From the NCBI GenBank assembly GCA_036250195.1, contig JAVHZZ010000006.1:172033624-172097623 (forward strand): a stretch of DNA of 64,000 nucleotides, given 5' to 3'. Of this stretch, positions 47,754-58,149 are shown piece after piece. The position numbers and the translations under genes are program-made. The DNA comes from Mixophyes australis. Taxonomy: Eukaryota; Chordata; Amphibia; Anura; Limnodynastidae. The notes under the pieces are model-generated. The model was not told the origin of the DNA. It did no database searches and saw nothing but the letters and a program-made list of their open reading frames with translations. How positions within the stretch are numbered: the first letter of the stretch is position 1; every line of letters begins with the position of its first letter.

Positions 47754-47763
47754 TATAACCGGC
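47754..47763 (+). promoter_or_regulatory. Gypsy primer-binding site, self-priming type
   Basis: TATAACCGGC begins two bases after the LTR end. No TGG start, so no tRNA 3' CCA could pair here. It pairs with 47353-47362; a G-U pair can extend this to 11. Confidence 0.65.
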
Positions 47764-47786
47764 CTACTCACGGAGACAAGATTAGG

Positions 47787-48641
47787 ATGGATGCAAGTGG
47801 ATCCACACCGTCTCCGGCACAAACCCTAGCAGGCCACGTTGAGTCCTAGTATCAGATGATGCAGGGATTGGCTGAGCGTATGTCCGTTCAAGAAGAAGCC
47901 ACAAAAGCTTCACAACCAACTCCAGGTCCCATCTGTGAACCCAAAATGAACTTACCAGATCGGTTCTCCGGAGATAGAACCCTGTTTCGGAACTTCAGGG
48001 AGAGCTGCAAGCTCTATTTTCGGATGAGACCCCGCTCCTCCGGTTCAGAGCAGCAAAGAGTTGGGATTATTATTTCCCTTCTACAGGGTGACCCCCAGTC
48101 CTGGGCGTTTTCTTTGCCGCAGACCAGTCCGGCCATGCAGTCCGTAGACTCCTTCTTCGAGGCACTGGGTCTACTGTATGATGACCCGGATCGAGTGGCC
48201 TCTGCGGAAGCTCATCTACGGTCCTTGAAACAAGGCCGACGGTCGGCAGAAGAATACTGCGCTGAATTCCGTAGATGGTCACCTGATAGTGGATGGAACG
48301 ACCCTGCCTTACGAAGTCAGTTCCGTCTCGGCCTATCTGAACAGATTAAAGATTCTTTGGTGCAATACCCGTCTCCCAGTTCTCTGGAGGATCTGATGCA
48401 CCTCTCCATTAAAATTGACAGGAGGTATAAGGAGCGGAAAGCTGAAAAGGAAACATCATCACCTCCATCCGCCTTCGTTCCTGTTTCCCAGGATGGTGAG
48501 GAGCCTATGCAATTAGGAGCATATCGTCTCTCTTCTGAAGAAAGAGACAGGAGACGTTTGCAGGGTCTATGTCTATACTGTGGCATAAAAGGCCACTTCT
48601 CCCGTTCTTGCCCAAATAAGTCGGGAAAAGACCATGCCTAG
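47787..48641 (+). CDS. gag: Gypsy Gag polyprotein
   Basis: The frame from the ATG at 47856 codes for 261 residues. The same frame extends upstream to an ATG at 47787 but is cut by TAG at 47847-47849, two codons before TATCAG-ATG; the family start is probably 47787 and the TAG a CAG-to-TAG change, so this copy may only make a slightly shortened Gag from 47856. The body is the retrotransposon-gag domain of sushi-type elements (RFSGDRTLFRNFRESC, LLQGDPQSWAF, SLKQGRRSAEEYCAEFRRW). The C-terminus carries one zinc knuckle, CLYCGIKGHFSRSC (C-X2-C-X4-H-X4-C), for RNA packaging. It ends at TAG 48639-48641, overlapping pol by 22 bases. Domesticated mammalian relatives of this Gag include PEG10. Confidence 0.92.
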
Positions 48642-48666
48642 GGAATGAGGGGAAAGTTCACCTAGG
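48623..48666 (+). promoter_or_regulatory. -1 ribosomal frameshift signal between gag and pol
   Basis: The slippery heptamer G-GGA-AAA (48623-48629) is in the gag reading phase. After a 7-base spacer, CCTAGG (48637-48642) can pair with CCTAGG (48661-48666) as a 6-bp stem with an 18-base loop. The pol frame first opens at 48620, only three bases before the slip site. Confidence 0.85.
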
Positions 48667-51600
48667 TCTGCAAATTATCTCCCCGAAAAATGCTGTATTA
48701 ATCCCTGCACAGCTCACCTTCCGGGCTCGCTCTGTGGACCTGTCGGCCTTCATTGATAGCGGAGCTGCAGGCAACTTCCTTGATATTGGGTTTGCCCGCT
48801 CTGCCGGAATTCCGATGGTAAAACTCAACTCTGCCATTACTGTCTGTGGCTTAGACGGAGGTCCGTTGCCTGGTGGCAAGATTTCCTGGGAGACCCCGCC
48901 ACTACAATTGAAGATCGGAGCTCTCCATTCTGAGTCAATCATCTTCTTCCTGATCGATTGTTCGTCGGTTCCTATGATCTTGGGCCACCCATGGCTTTCC
49001 TGTCATAACCCTGTCATAGACTGGGTAAAAGGAGAGATTGTCAAGTGGAGTACTTATTGTACACAGTCTTGTTTGTCACTGTCTCTGCGTATGATTCAGC
49101 CTATTCCGGAGCGACTTCCCTCACAGTATCATGAATTCTGGGACGTGTTCTCCAAGAAGGCTGCTGATACCTTACCGCCACATCGTGACTTTGACTGTGC
49201 CATTGAACTTATTCCTGGTTCCAAGTTACCTAAGGGGCGTTTGTATTCCCTTTCTGCTCCAGAAACAAAATCCATGCAGGAGTATATCGACGAAAACCTG
49301 GAGAGAGGCTTCATCAGGCCATCTAAGTCTCCCGTAGGAGCAGGATGCTTCTTTGTATCAAAAAAAGACGGAGGCTTGAGACCTTGTATTGACTACCGGG
49401 GATTGAATCATATCACAGTCAAGAACACCTATCCCCTTCCGCTTATCTCGGTATTGTTTGATCAGCTAAGAGGGGCCACTGTCTTCACTAAAATCGACCT
49501 TCGCGGAGCATATAATCTCATCCGTATCAAAGAAGGAGATGAGTGGAAGACGGCATTCAATTCGCACTCTGGCCACTACGAGTATCTGGTCATGCCGTTT
49601 GGCCTTAGTAATGCACCTGCAGTGTTCCAGGACTTGATCAACGAAGTTCTTCGGGAATTCCTTGGTTGTTTCGTGGTCGTCTATTTAGATGATATCCTCA
49701 TCTATTCCAGATCTTTGCCCGCCCATCAGACTCACGTCAAACAAGTTCTACAGAAATTACGAGAGAACCACCTGTACGCTAAGCTGGAAAAGTGTGAGTT
49801 CGAGGTACAGAGAGTATCCTTTTTAGGCTATGTAATCTCTTCTGACGGATTCTCCATGGACCCAGCTAAGGTCCAGGCTATTCTGGATTGGGTGCAACCC
49901 AACAATCTTAAGGCGGTGCAAAGGTTCCTGGGCTTCTCCAATTATTATAGGAGATTCATTCACAACTTTGCCGACATTGTGGCTCCCATTGTCGCTCTGA
50001 CCCGTAAAGGAATGGATCCAACTAATTGGTCGTCCCAAGCAGTAGCCTCATTTGAAAGCCTGAAAAAGGCCTTTGTCTCCGCTCAGGTCCTCAGACATCC
50101 GGATCCAGCTAGGACATTTATTCTTGAGGTCGACGCCTCTGACATCGGTGCCGGTGCCATCCTATCACAGAAGGATCCGCATACTAATCGTCTGAACCCA
50201 TGTGCTTATTTCTCCCGTCAGTTCTCTTCAGCGGAGGCCAACTATGATGTCGGTAATAGAGAACTATTGGCAATCAAATGGGCCTTCGAGGAGTGGCGGC
50301 ATTGGTTGGAGGGTGCTTCACATCAGATCTCTGTCATTACCGATCACAAGAATTTACAATATATACAGTCAGCCAAACGTTTAAATCCCAGGCAGGCCCG
50401 GTGGGCGTTATTCTTTACCCGGTTTAACTTCCTGATCACCTACCGACCAGGCTCCAAAAATGTCCGGGCAGATGCCCTTTCCAGAAGTTTCTCGGCACAC
50501 CACATTCCAGTCACTATCCCAGAGCCGATTATTCCCCCTTCTGTAATCCATGCCGGGTTGACCCAAGATCTGAGTATCACACTTCAGAGATTCCAGAAAT
50601 TAGCCCCTGATACTACTCCAGAGCGACGTCTCTTTGTTCCAGTCCATCTAAGGAAGGCGGTTATTACAGAGGCGCATAACAGTAGGGTTGCAGGGCATCC
50701 TGGAATTTTCAAGACGTTAGAAATCCTTTCCCGTACAGTCTGGTGGCCATCTATGTCTGCTGACGTCAGGAGTCATATCCTCTCATGTGAGGTTTGTGCC
50801 AGAAACAAAGTTCCTAGGATCCGCCCAATAGGCCAGTTAGTTCCTTTGGCACCACCGGCAAAACCATGGACCCACTTGTCCATGGACTTTATAGTGGATC
50901 TACCACCTTCTGCAGGACACAATACCATTTGGGTCGTGGTAGACCGGTTCAGTAAGATGTCCCATTTCGTTCCCTTACCCAGACTGCCTACAGCTCGGGA
51001 TTTGGCCGTCTTATTCATTCAACATATTTTCCGGCTCCATGGACTCCCTACTGACATAGTTTCCGATCGGGGTTCCCAGTTCATAGCGCAATTCTGGAGA
51101 TCTTTCTGTACCCTCCTCGGAATCAAGGTTAGTTTATCATCCGCATATCACCCTCAGTCCAATGGGCAGACCGAAAGAGTTAACCAGTCCTTGGAAAAAA
51201 TTTTGCGATGCTACACGTCAGAGTTCCATGATAATTGGTCTTCCTTGTTACCCTGGGCAGAATTCGCCTGTAATAATTCCTGTCATTCATCCACTAAAAC
51301 TTCTCCGTTTTTCTGCAATTATGGTTTTCACCCCAGATCTAACTCCCTGTATTCGCTTAACCCAGTTGGTATACAGGAGATCCGTTCCACTGCAAGAGAT
51401 CTCAGAGTTATCTGGAGGAAAGTACAGGCATCTCTGAAACAGGCTTCAGTTATCGCAAAAAAATTTTCGGATCGCCACCGTACCATCTGCTCCTTCAAGG
51501 TGGGCCAGAGAGTGTGGCTGTCGACAAAAAACATTAAACTCAGACAGCCTTGCAAAAAGTTGGGTCCCAAGTTCATCGGCCCGTTCCTTATCATCAAGCA

Positions 51601-52099
51601 GGTTAATTCTGTTGCATTTAGGTTAAGAATTCCGGGCTCGTTGAGAATTCCCAACACATTTCACTGTTCTCTGTTGAAGCCGGTATTATATCCTACTCAA
51701 AACCAGTCTTCAAATTTGCCTGAGAGAAAATCAAACAGATCACCAAGATACGTTGTTCAGAAGATCTTGGATTCCAAAAAAGTGCAAGGTCAGGTGCACT
51801 TCCTAGTGCAGTGGAGGAATCGTGGGTTAGAAGAACGGTCTTGGATCCCACGGAGACAACTCGGTGCTCCTAAACAGTTGAAGGAGTTCTTTAAAAAATT
51901 TCCAAGAAAACCTGGATGTCGGGGTCGACCCCTCCTCAAGGGGGGGGGTACTGTTACGAGCCGCGGCGGTGCCCAGCCGCCGCGACTCACTCACCTGCGT
52001 CTCGGCCGTCGCTATGGCGACCGGGACGTCACTTCCTCTCATGTCCCGGCTGTTGCCGGGGCAACGACTAGACGCTCCAGCGCTGCGTCCCGGCATTGA
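48623..52099 (+). CDS. pol: Gypsy Pol polyprotein (protease, RT, RNase H, integrase, chromodomain)
   Basis: Expressed by -1 frameshift from gag; no ATG is needed. In order: aspartic protease with DSG at 48755-48763; reverse transcriptase with VSKKDGGLRPCIDYRGLN near 49360 and catalytic YLDD at 49682-49693; RNase H with LEVDASDIGAGAILSQ near 50125 and TDHKNLQY; integrase with an HHCC finger (H...H...CEVC, about 50680-50800) and catalytic D at 50885, D at 51065 and E at 51173, spaced D-X59-D-X35-E; a GPK/GPF module near 51570; and a chromodomain-like C-terminus (YVVQKILDSKKVQGQVHFLV, WRNRGLEERSWIP). All catalytic residues are present and there is no stop. The frame runs 49 codons into the 3' LTR before its stop. 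The product would make cDNA and insert it; the chromodomain may guide it to marked chromatin. Confidence 0.95.
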   Translation, partial: GKRPCLGNEGKVHLGLQIISPKNAVLIPAQLTFRARSVDLSAFIDSGAAGNFLDIGFARSAGIPMVKLNSAITVCGLDGGPLPGGKISWETPPLQLKIGALHSESIIFFLIDCSSVPMILGHPWLSCHNPVIDWVKGEIVKWSTYCTQSCLSLSLRMIQPIPERLPSQYHEFWDVFSKKAADTLPPHRDFDCAIELIPGSKLPKGRLYSLSAPETKSMQEYIDENLERGFIRPSKSPVGAGCFFVSKKDGGLRPCIDYRGLNHITVKNTYPLPLISVLFDQLRGATVFTKIDLRGAYNLIRIKEGDEWKTAFNSHSGHYEYLVMPFGLSNAPAVFQDLINEVLREFLGCFVVVYLDDILIYSRSLPAHQTHVKQVLQKLRENHLYAKLEKCEFEVQRVSFLGYVISSDGFSMDPAKVQAILDWVQPNNLKAVQRFLGFSNYYRRFIHNFADIVAPIVALTRKGMDPTNWSSQAVASFESLKKAFVSAQVLRHPDPARTFILEVDASDIGAGAILSQKDPHTNRLNPCAYFSRQFSSAEANYDVGNRELLAIKWAFEEWRHWLEGASHQISVITDHKNLQYIQSAKRLNPRQARWALFFTRFNFLITYRPGSKNVRADALSRSFSAHHIPVTIPEPIIPPSVIHAGLTQDLSITLQRFQKLAPDTTPERRLFVPVHLRKAVITEAHNSRVAGHPGIFKTLEILSRTVWWPSMSADVRSHILSCEVCARNKVPRIRPIGQLVPLAPPAKPWTHLSMDFIVDLPPSAGHNTIWVVVDRFSKMSHFVPLPRLPTARDLAVLFIQHIFRLHGLPTDIVSDRGSQFIAQFWRSFCTLLGIKVSLSSAYHPQSNGQTERVNQSLEKILRCYTSEFHDNWSSLLPWAEFACNNSCHSSTKTSPFFCNYGFHPRSNSLYSLNPVGIQEIRSTARDLRVIWRKVQASLKQASVIAKKFSDRHRTICSFKVGQRVWLSTKNIKLRQPCKKLGPKFIGPFLIIKQVNSVAFRLRIPGSLRIPNTFHCSLLKPVLYPTQNQSSNLPERKSNRSPRYVVQKILDSKKVQGQVHFLVQWRNRGLEERSWIPRRQLGAPKQLKEFFKKFPRKPGCRGRPLLKGGGTVTSRGGAQPPRLTHLRLGRRYGDRDVTSSHVPAVAGATTRRSSAASRH
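51938..51951 (+). promoter_or_regulatory. Gypsy polypurine tract
   Basis: AAGGGGGGGGG followed by TAC directly before the 3' LTR; it lies within the pol frame. Confidence 0.85.
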
Positions 52100-52630
52100 G
52101 AAGCCGGGCGCATGCGCTCTACGAAATTACTAACCTGCGGGTTAATGAAGTTAGGGGGCTGGTTCCTATCTGAGCCAGGCCCTGATTGGCTGTTTCAAGT
52201 ATTTAAGGCAATGAGGTCTGCCACCTCATTGCCGGTTATAGCTCTGTGCTCCAGTCTGCTTACCTGCTTGTTCCAGTTCCTGTTCCTGTTCCTTTATCTA
52301 CGTTTGACTTCCCGTGTATGACCCTTGGCTTCGTATTTGACCTCGCTTGTGTTTCCTGTGACCCTGATCCTTGGCTCGTTTACCCGGTCTGCTACTTTGC
52401 CTGTGACCTCTGACCTCAGCTTGTTCATCGTTACTGTTACCTGCTGCCGACCTTCTGACCTCTGCGTGGACCTGACTCTTCTTGCCTGGGTTCTCCCCAG
52501 CCGGTACACACTTCACGACCCTCTGTCAGTCTGCAGCCCAGTCTGTCCCCACCATCAGGGGCTCCAGTGAACACCTGACTGGCAGAGTAGACTCCGGGTT
52601 GTGTTGTGCCGGCTGGAGGGGTTCCTAACA
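51952..52630 (+). repeat. Gypsy 3' LTR
   Basis: 679 bp; one difference from the 5' LTR was found. Its first 148 bases are also the 3' end of the pol frame. Confidence 0.97.
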
Positions 52631-52635
52631 GTGTT

Positions 52636-53631
52636 GCAGTAATGCTGATAGGTACTTTGTCAGACACTTCTCTTATCCCCAGCTGTCATGATGCGACAGA
52701 ACTAAAATATGGTTAGATAGCAGTGTGCAGCCACTTGTGTGCAGTGATTTTCAGAGACTTTCACTGGGGACCTGTTTATAGTTGAGACGGTCGCCCAGGG
52801 TGCAGCTTGGTTCCATCTTTACACCAGATTGTACACTGCTCCTTTATTATACTAAGCAATCTGTTTACATAGCTCTTACAAATTGAGATTTCATTCCCTG
52901 TGTTATCCAAATAGTTAGTGTGCTTTGATGGACAAATATGAATCTCTGCATATCCAGGATCATCCCTCTGCAAAAAACACTGCACCACATAAGGCACAAC
53001 CTGATTGTTTCAGTTTAAAATAAAAGACCTATTGTTTGATTTTGGCAAGTGTACATTTTCAGAAATAGTATCTCAAATCCATGTTGTATTCCAATTATAG
53101 GATTTTGTTTGCTTTCCTGTTTGCAAATCAATCTTGTTTTATTTTGGAATTGATCTATTTTAGCAGTGTCTATGTCTATATGGCATACCTCTCATCAGTC
53201 CCTCCTTTTGACTTATATTCCTCTCTTTTTCCCCTAATTTAAGCAGTAATAAAGTTTTAACTAAAAAGCCTTTACACCTGAGTAGTGAGGCTCACTGCTC
53301 AGGAAATATTTTCCTGAGTGGCTGATGTTACTGGCATCTCCAGGTAAACAGTAATAACGTGAAGGTGTCCAGGTACAATGAGTAATGTGCACCAAGCGGA
53401 TTGAGACACTAGTTTTGACAGGTACTGTATGCAGGAAGTACGGAGAGGTTGCAGGGGTTCTGGGTAGGGACACCAAGAGGGGTGTCCCCTTCTGCAGCTG
53501 TGGAAGGGGCCTCAAATAGTTTCTGTACCTGGGCCTGAAATTCCTCTTGGCAGCCCTCGTCCTGGGAACATGATTTTAGTTAGTAGTTTTACTATTGTGC
53601 TCTTGAATCATTCATACTATCTACATCTATC
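52636..53631. other. unassigned region
   Basis: No supported features. Confidence 0.4.
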
Positions 53632-54287
53632 TGTTACAGATCTCAGGAGTTTTCTATCAGTCAGTATTAACGCTGGCCTTCCTAAGGCACGGAGTCTAAC
53701 GAACTCCTCAGTCTTCACCAAGAACTCCCGCAAGGCGGGATGGATTCTGCTGCCGGAAGTCCGCAAGTCGTGGCCCTTAGGTTAACCCAGTGACGTGATA
53801 AGTGACAGACGGTTGGTAAGGAAAATAGACTCTGTAGAGGTAGTGTACTACGGCACAGAGCAGCAGGATTAGCTAGCTGAAGAAACACAGCACATACAGA
53901 ACAATCCAAGTGGATCTCTGGGTCGGATACAGTGAGGACACACCACACTCAGGAGAGTCGCCAGGTCAGATACACAGGGGAACAGGCAGCAGCGTAGTCA
54001 ATAAGGATAGCCGGGTCAGGTGCACAGGCAGCAGAGATGCCAATAAGGATAGATGGGTCTGATACATAGGTACAGAAGCAGTAGCGGATCCAGAAGCAGA
54101 GGTAAAACAGGTCAAAGGTCATACACAGCTGCTGCTCTGACAAGGCTGCAGTCTCCAGGTGAGCTTAATATAATCTGTAGATTGCATATGCCATCTCCCA
54201 GCCACAATCATGTGACCACCCAACCAGTGCTGAGCTGTACACAGAGGCAGGGAAATCAGCAGCACAGGAGCAAGTAAGTTTGTGACA
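53632..54287 (-). repeat. LTR of the antisense Gypsy relic
   Basis: On the minus strand it begins TGTCACAAACTTACTTGC, directly after the relic's chromodomain and a GGAAGGGG purine tract, and ends ...TGTAACA at 53632. It is therefore the relic's 3' LTR, about 656 bp. The left boundary is inferred. Confidence 0.65.
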
Positions 54288-54358
54288 GTAACCCCTTCCT
54301 TAAGGGTGGACACTGGACACCCTGAAAGGTTTGTGTGAAAATGTTTTAGGAAATATTT

Positions 54359-55979
54359 TTAAAATATCTGGAGCATGATGATCTTTAGCAGGAATCCATG
54401 AATGTTCCTCTGGTCCGTAACCCTTCCAGTTAAATAGAAATTGAAGAAAACCCCTGGAAATGCGAGAATATAAGACTTCATCAACCTCATACTCTTGGTC
54501 TTGTACAGAGACAGCCGTGGGAGGCTTTTTAGAGGAAGAAATTTGTTAATAACAAGTGGGTTTAGAAGGGAGACATGAAACACATTAGGTATCCTCAAGG
54601 AAGTAATCCAATCTAAACAGGGTTGATGACCTCCAAGATCTTAAATGGACCAATGAAGCAGGGAGCAAATTTCCTGGAAGGAACATGGAAGCGAAGGTTG
54701 TAAGTGGATAACCACACTTTATCACCTGGAGAAATGATGGGAGCAGACCGTCTCTTCTCATCAAAAGACTTCTTGTTTAGAGTAGAGGTTTGAAACAGCT
54801 TCTGCTTGATTTGGGACCACCGAGAAGAAAAATTCTGCAAAAAGAATCTATGGCAGGAAGGGTGGTAGATCCGAGAACAGAGAATGCTTGGGATGGAATC
54901 CTTGAAGGGCAAAAAAAGGAGAGATTGAAGTTGAGCCGTGACAATGGTTATTATGGGCGAATTCTGTCCAAGGTAATAGGTTGACCCAGTTATCGTGCTT
55001 GGCAGAGATATAGCATCTGAGGAATTTCTCCAGCTCTTGATTGGTTCTTTCAGTCAGACCATTGGTCTGGGGATGGTAAGCGGATGAGAAATTCCCATTG
55101 ATCCGACATACACGACACGGTCAGAGACTATAACGTCCGGACAACCGTGGAGACGAAAGATCTCTTTTATGAATAACTCAGCAAGGGTGGAGGCAGAGGG
55201 TAAACCTTTCAAAGGAACAAAATGAGCTGCATGAGAAAAGTGGTCAGTGATAACCCACCCCACAGAGTACACTTTGGAACAGGGAAAATCGGTTATGAAA
55301 TCCATAGAGAGATGACTCCAAGGACGATCAGGAATGGGAAGTGGATGCAGAAATTCATAAGGAAATTGTCGAGGGACTTTGTTCTGTGCACAGATGGAAC
55401 ATGAAGAGACAAAATCCTCAACGTCAGAGTGTATGGAAGGCCATCAGCAACTTTGGGAAATTAGTTCCTTGGTTTTCTTGTTACCGTAATGGCCGGCAAA
55501 GTCTGAAGCATGAGCCCAGCTGAGGAGTTTAGGAAGCAAATGGGGAGGAAGCAGGGTTTTCCCACAGGGAATTTTTAGATGAGTAGGAGTAGTAGCCAGG
55601 ATGCATTCTAGATCAATAATAGGTCTTCTATAATCCAGATCTTGAGAATCAGCAGAATCAAAAGAGCGAGAGAGAGTGTCCGCTTTTTTGTTTTTGGAAC
55701 TAGGCCTGAATGTGATTATTATATCAAAGCGGGAAAAGAATAGGGACCATCTGGCCTGTCGAGGGATCAGACAGGATGCAGATTAAAGATATTCTTTTGA
55801 TCCATATAGCTGGTTACAGGAAATAGGGCCCCCTCTAGATGATGTCTCCACTCTTCTAGGGCTAATTTAATTGCAAGAAGTTCCCTATTTCCGATGCCAT
55901 AATTCCTCTCACCCAGAGATAATTTCCGAGAATAGAAGCCACATGGACAAACTTTCCCCTGAGGATGGTATATGGACAC
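54359..55979 (-). pseudogene. pol: antisense Gypsy chromovirus pol relic
   Basis: Frameshifted pol, 3' half only. Reading the minus strand: RNase H ([19 protein letters not shown], then [12 protein letters not shown]) near 55950-55800; integrase core with MDFITDFP near 55300 and IVSDR near 55115; the integrase C-terminal module (PGDKVWLST, FIGPFKILEV) near 54750-54620; and a chromodomain (EYEVDEVLYSRI, FNWKGYGPEEHSWIP) near 54510-54390. Protease, RT, gag and the 5' LTR are missing beyond 55979. A different, older family than the copy at 47074. Confidence 0.85.
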
Positions 55980-56510
55980 TACCCGAACAGCCCCCCACGA
56001 AATACACAGGGGATCTTCTGTTCTTATACATCAGTTCTAGTATTCTGCCCCTGAGACAGTCAGAGAATATAAGGTTTAATAATACTAAGCCATTCCTGAC
56101 TGTTCAATACCCAAATACCTGGCGGTTAGATATATGTTACATTGTGGTAACAGATCCACAGATCCTGCTTGTGGTTCGTGATTATCGCATATATTCTCTG
56201 CATTATGGTCTGGAATTTATGTTTACAATAATTACACTTGTAAATGTTGTTGATTAGCAAGGTACCTGCTTTTAAATATTGCCTGCTTTGTTTATGAGCA
56301 ATAAATACTGTTTTCACTAAAGCTGTATTTACATCTGTACTTACCTATAACAAGATCACCAGCATTTATACCTGGCAAGGTATTCTCATGTTGAGCTCCT
56401 TGATCTTGAAGTACTATCTACCTTGTATTGGAACTATATATTCCTTATTTTCCTCAGTTTTTTTATTTTCTGTGCCTAAGGGGACATATCCTTTTATTTA
56501 TACTTACAAC
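55980..56510. other. unassigned spacer
   Basis: Between the Gypsy relic and the truncated LINE; no supported features. Confidence 0.4.
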
Positions 56511-57870
56511 AGATGTCAAGATTTTGGCTAAAGTACTTGCTCTGCGACTAAATGCAACTATTGCCCAGCTTATCCACCCAGATCAAGCGGGTTTTATGCC
56601 AGGGAAGTCCACGGCCATCAACCTTAGATGTCTATTCACCTTTCTACAGATGCCTGGTGGTCATGGGGACGAAGCAGTTGTTGTATCCCTTGATGCAGCC
56701 AAGGCATTTGATTCCGTGTAATGGGAATATTTGTGGATAGTCATGCATAAGTTTGGAATTGGCCCTAAATTCTTGTCTTGGGTGAAGCTATTGTATTCGG
56801 CCCCAGCGGCCAGAATTGACGTACATGGTCACACTACATCCCCATTAGATCTGGGTGGGACATGAGGCAGGGGTGTCCCCTCTCTCCAGGCCTGTTCAAC
56901 AATGTTATAGAGCCCCTGATAAGTTTAATACATGCTGATCTGTGTCCTCAGGACTGGGTACAGGGATGACAAGGTCGAGCTTTATGCTGACAATATGCTC
57001 TTCTTCTTGAGAGACTCAGAGACATCCCTAACCACACTATAGTTTGGTGTTTTTTCTGGCCTGCAGATAAACTGGTCAAAGTGTAGTATTTTCCCCATTT
57101 GTAAGGGTCTCCAAGTGATTACTGCCGGGACCCACCCATTGCAGTGGATGCTGAAGTCAAATACCTTGGAATTTGGGTCACAAATTCGACTGCTGATTAT
57201 ATACCATTGAATAATGACCCTGTGATCAATTATCTTGTGGCCAAGATCTCTACCTGGACAAAATTACCACTGACCATGTCAGATAGGATTAATTTAATTA
57301 AAATGTTCCTTCAGCCAAAATTGTTATACCCATTATACCATTCCCCTGTCTATCTCCCGAGATAGCTCTTTTCCCAAATTAACAAACACATGTCCTCTCT
57401 GGTCTAGGGGGAGAAGCGGGTAAATCTTACATTAACTTCTTTGTGTCGCATTGAGGGGGGTCTGGACTTTCCTGACTTTAGAGACTACTATTTTGCAGCG
57501 CAGCTGACACATCTCCGAGGGTGAATTAGGGGCTCCCCGACTGCTGATCTGGGAGTCTTCCTTGAGAGCTGGACGGGGTTTGGGAGACCACCTATGCAGG
57601 CTTTACTGAGCACAAGAAAGGCTCCACCACTGCTCAGACAGGCTCTATTGATTTGGAATGTGATGCAGGGGACGATGGAACCTGCTGGGATGGACCCTGA
57701 TCCAATTTGGGAAAATAATACCCCCCTCAAGCTTTTTAAACTAAGACCGCACCCCAGGTGGCATGTTGCTGGAATTGCTTCTCAGACAATTATATTCTAA
57801 TGGAACCCTTAAATCATTAGCGCAGCTGCGATTGGACTTCCCATTGCTAAACTACCTCTTCTATACTAAC
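56511..57870 (+). pseudogene. Tx1-like L1 LINE ORF2, 5'-truncated, first part
   Basis: Homology with the ORF2 at 114-3905 starts abruptly inside the RT at DVKILAKVLALRL. HPDQAGFMPGKSTAINLR, SLDAAKAFDSV and a YADN version of YADD (near 56980) follow, then INWSKCSIFP and KYLGIWV-like motifs, with several stops and frameshifts. It breaks at 57870 where a hAT element was inserted, and resumes at 62286. Confidence 0.88.
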
Positions 57871-58149
57871 TAGAGATGGTCACTGACCCCCGTGTTTTGG
57901 TTTTGGATTCGGTTTTGGATCTGGATTACCGTTGTGTTTTGGTTTTGGTTTTGGTTTTGCAAAACCGCCATTGCGTGTTTTGGTTTTGGTTTTGTTTGGT
58001 TTTGTTTTGCAATTTGTTATAAAAATTACATTTATTGGTGCTAAAATAACATAATTTAGGTATTATTTTGTAGCTACATTATTATTAACCTCAGTAACAC
58101 TAATTTCCAGTCATTTTTTATTCAATTTTGAACACCTCCTATGTCACAA

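Larger units (their letters stand above)
47074..52630 (+). mobile_element. Gypsy chromovirus, sushi/Tf1 type, near-intact, TSD GTGTT
   Basis: 5557 bp, LTR-gag-pol-LTR, flanked by exact GTGTT (47069-47073 and 52631-52635). The 679-bp LTRs differ at a single base that I could find (C in the 5' copy, T in the 3' copy, within CCTGCGTC(C/T)CGG), so insertion was recent. Internal parts are present in full order: self-priming site, gag with CCHC, a -1 frameshift signal, then pol with protease, RT, RNase H, integrase and chromodomain, and a polypurine tract. The only clear lesion is an amber codon early in the gag frame. Confidence 0.96.
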
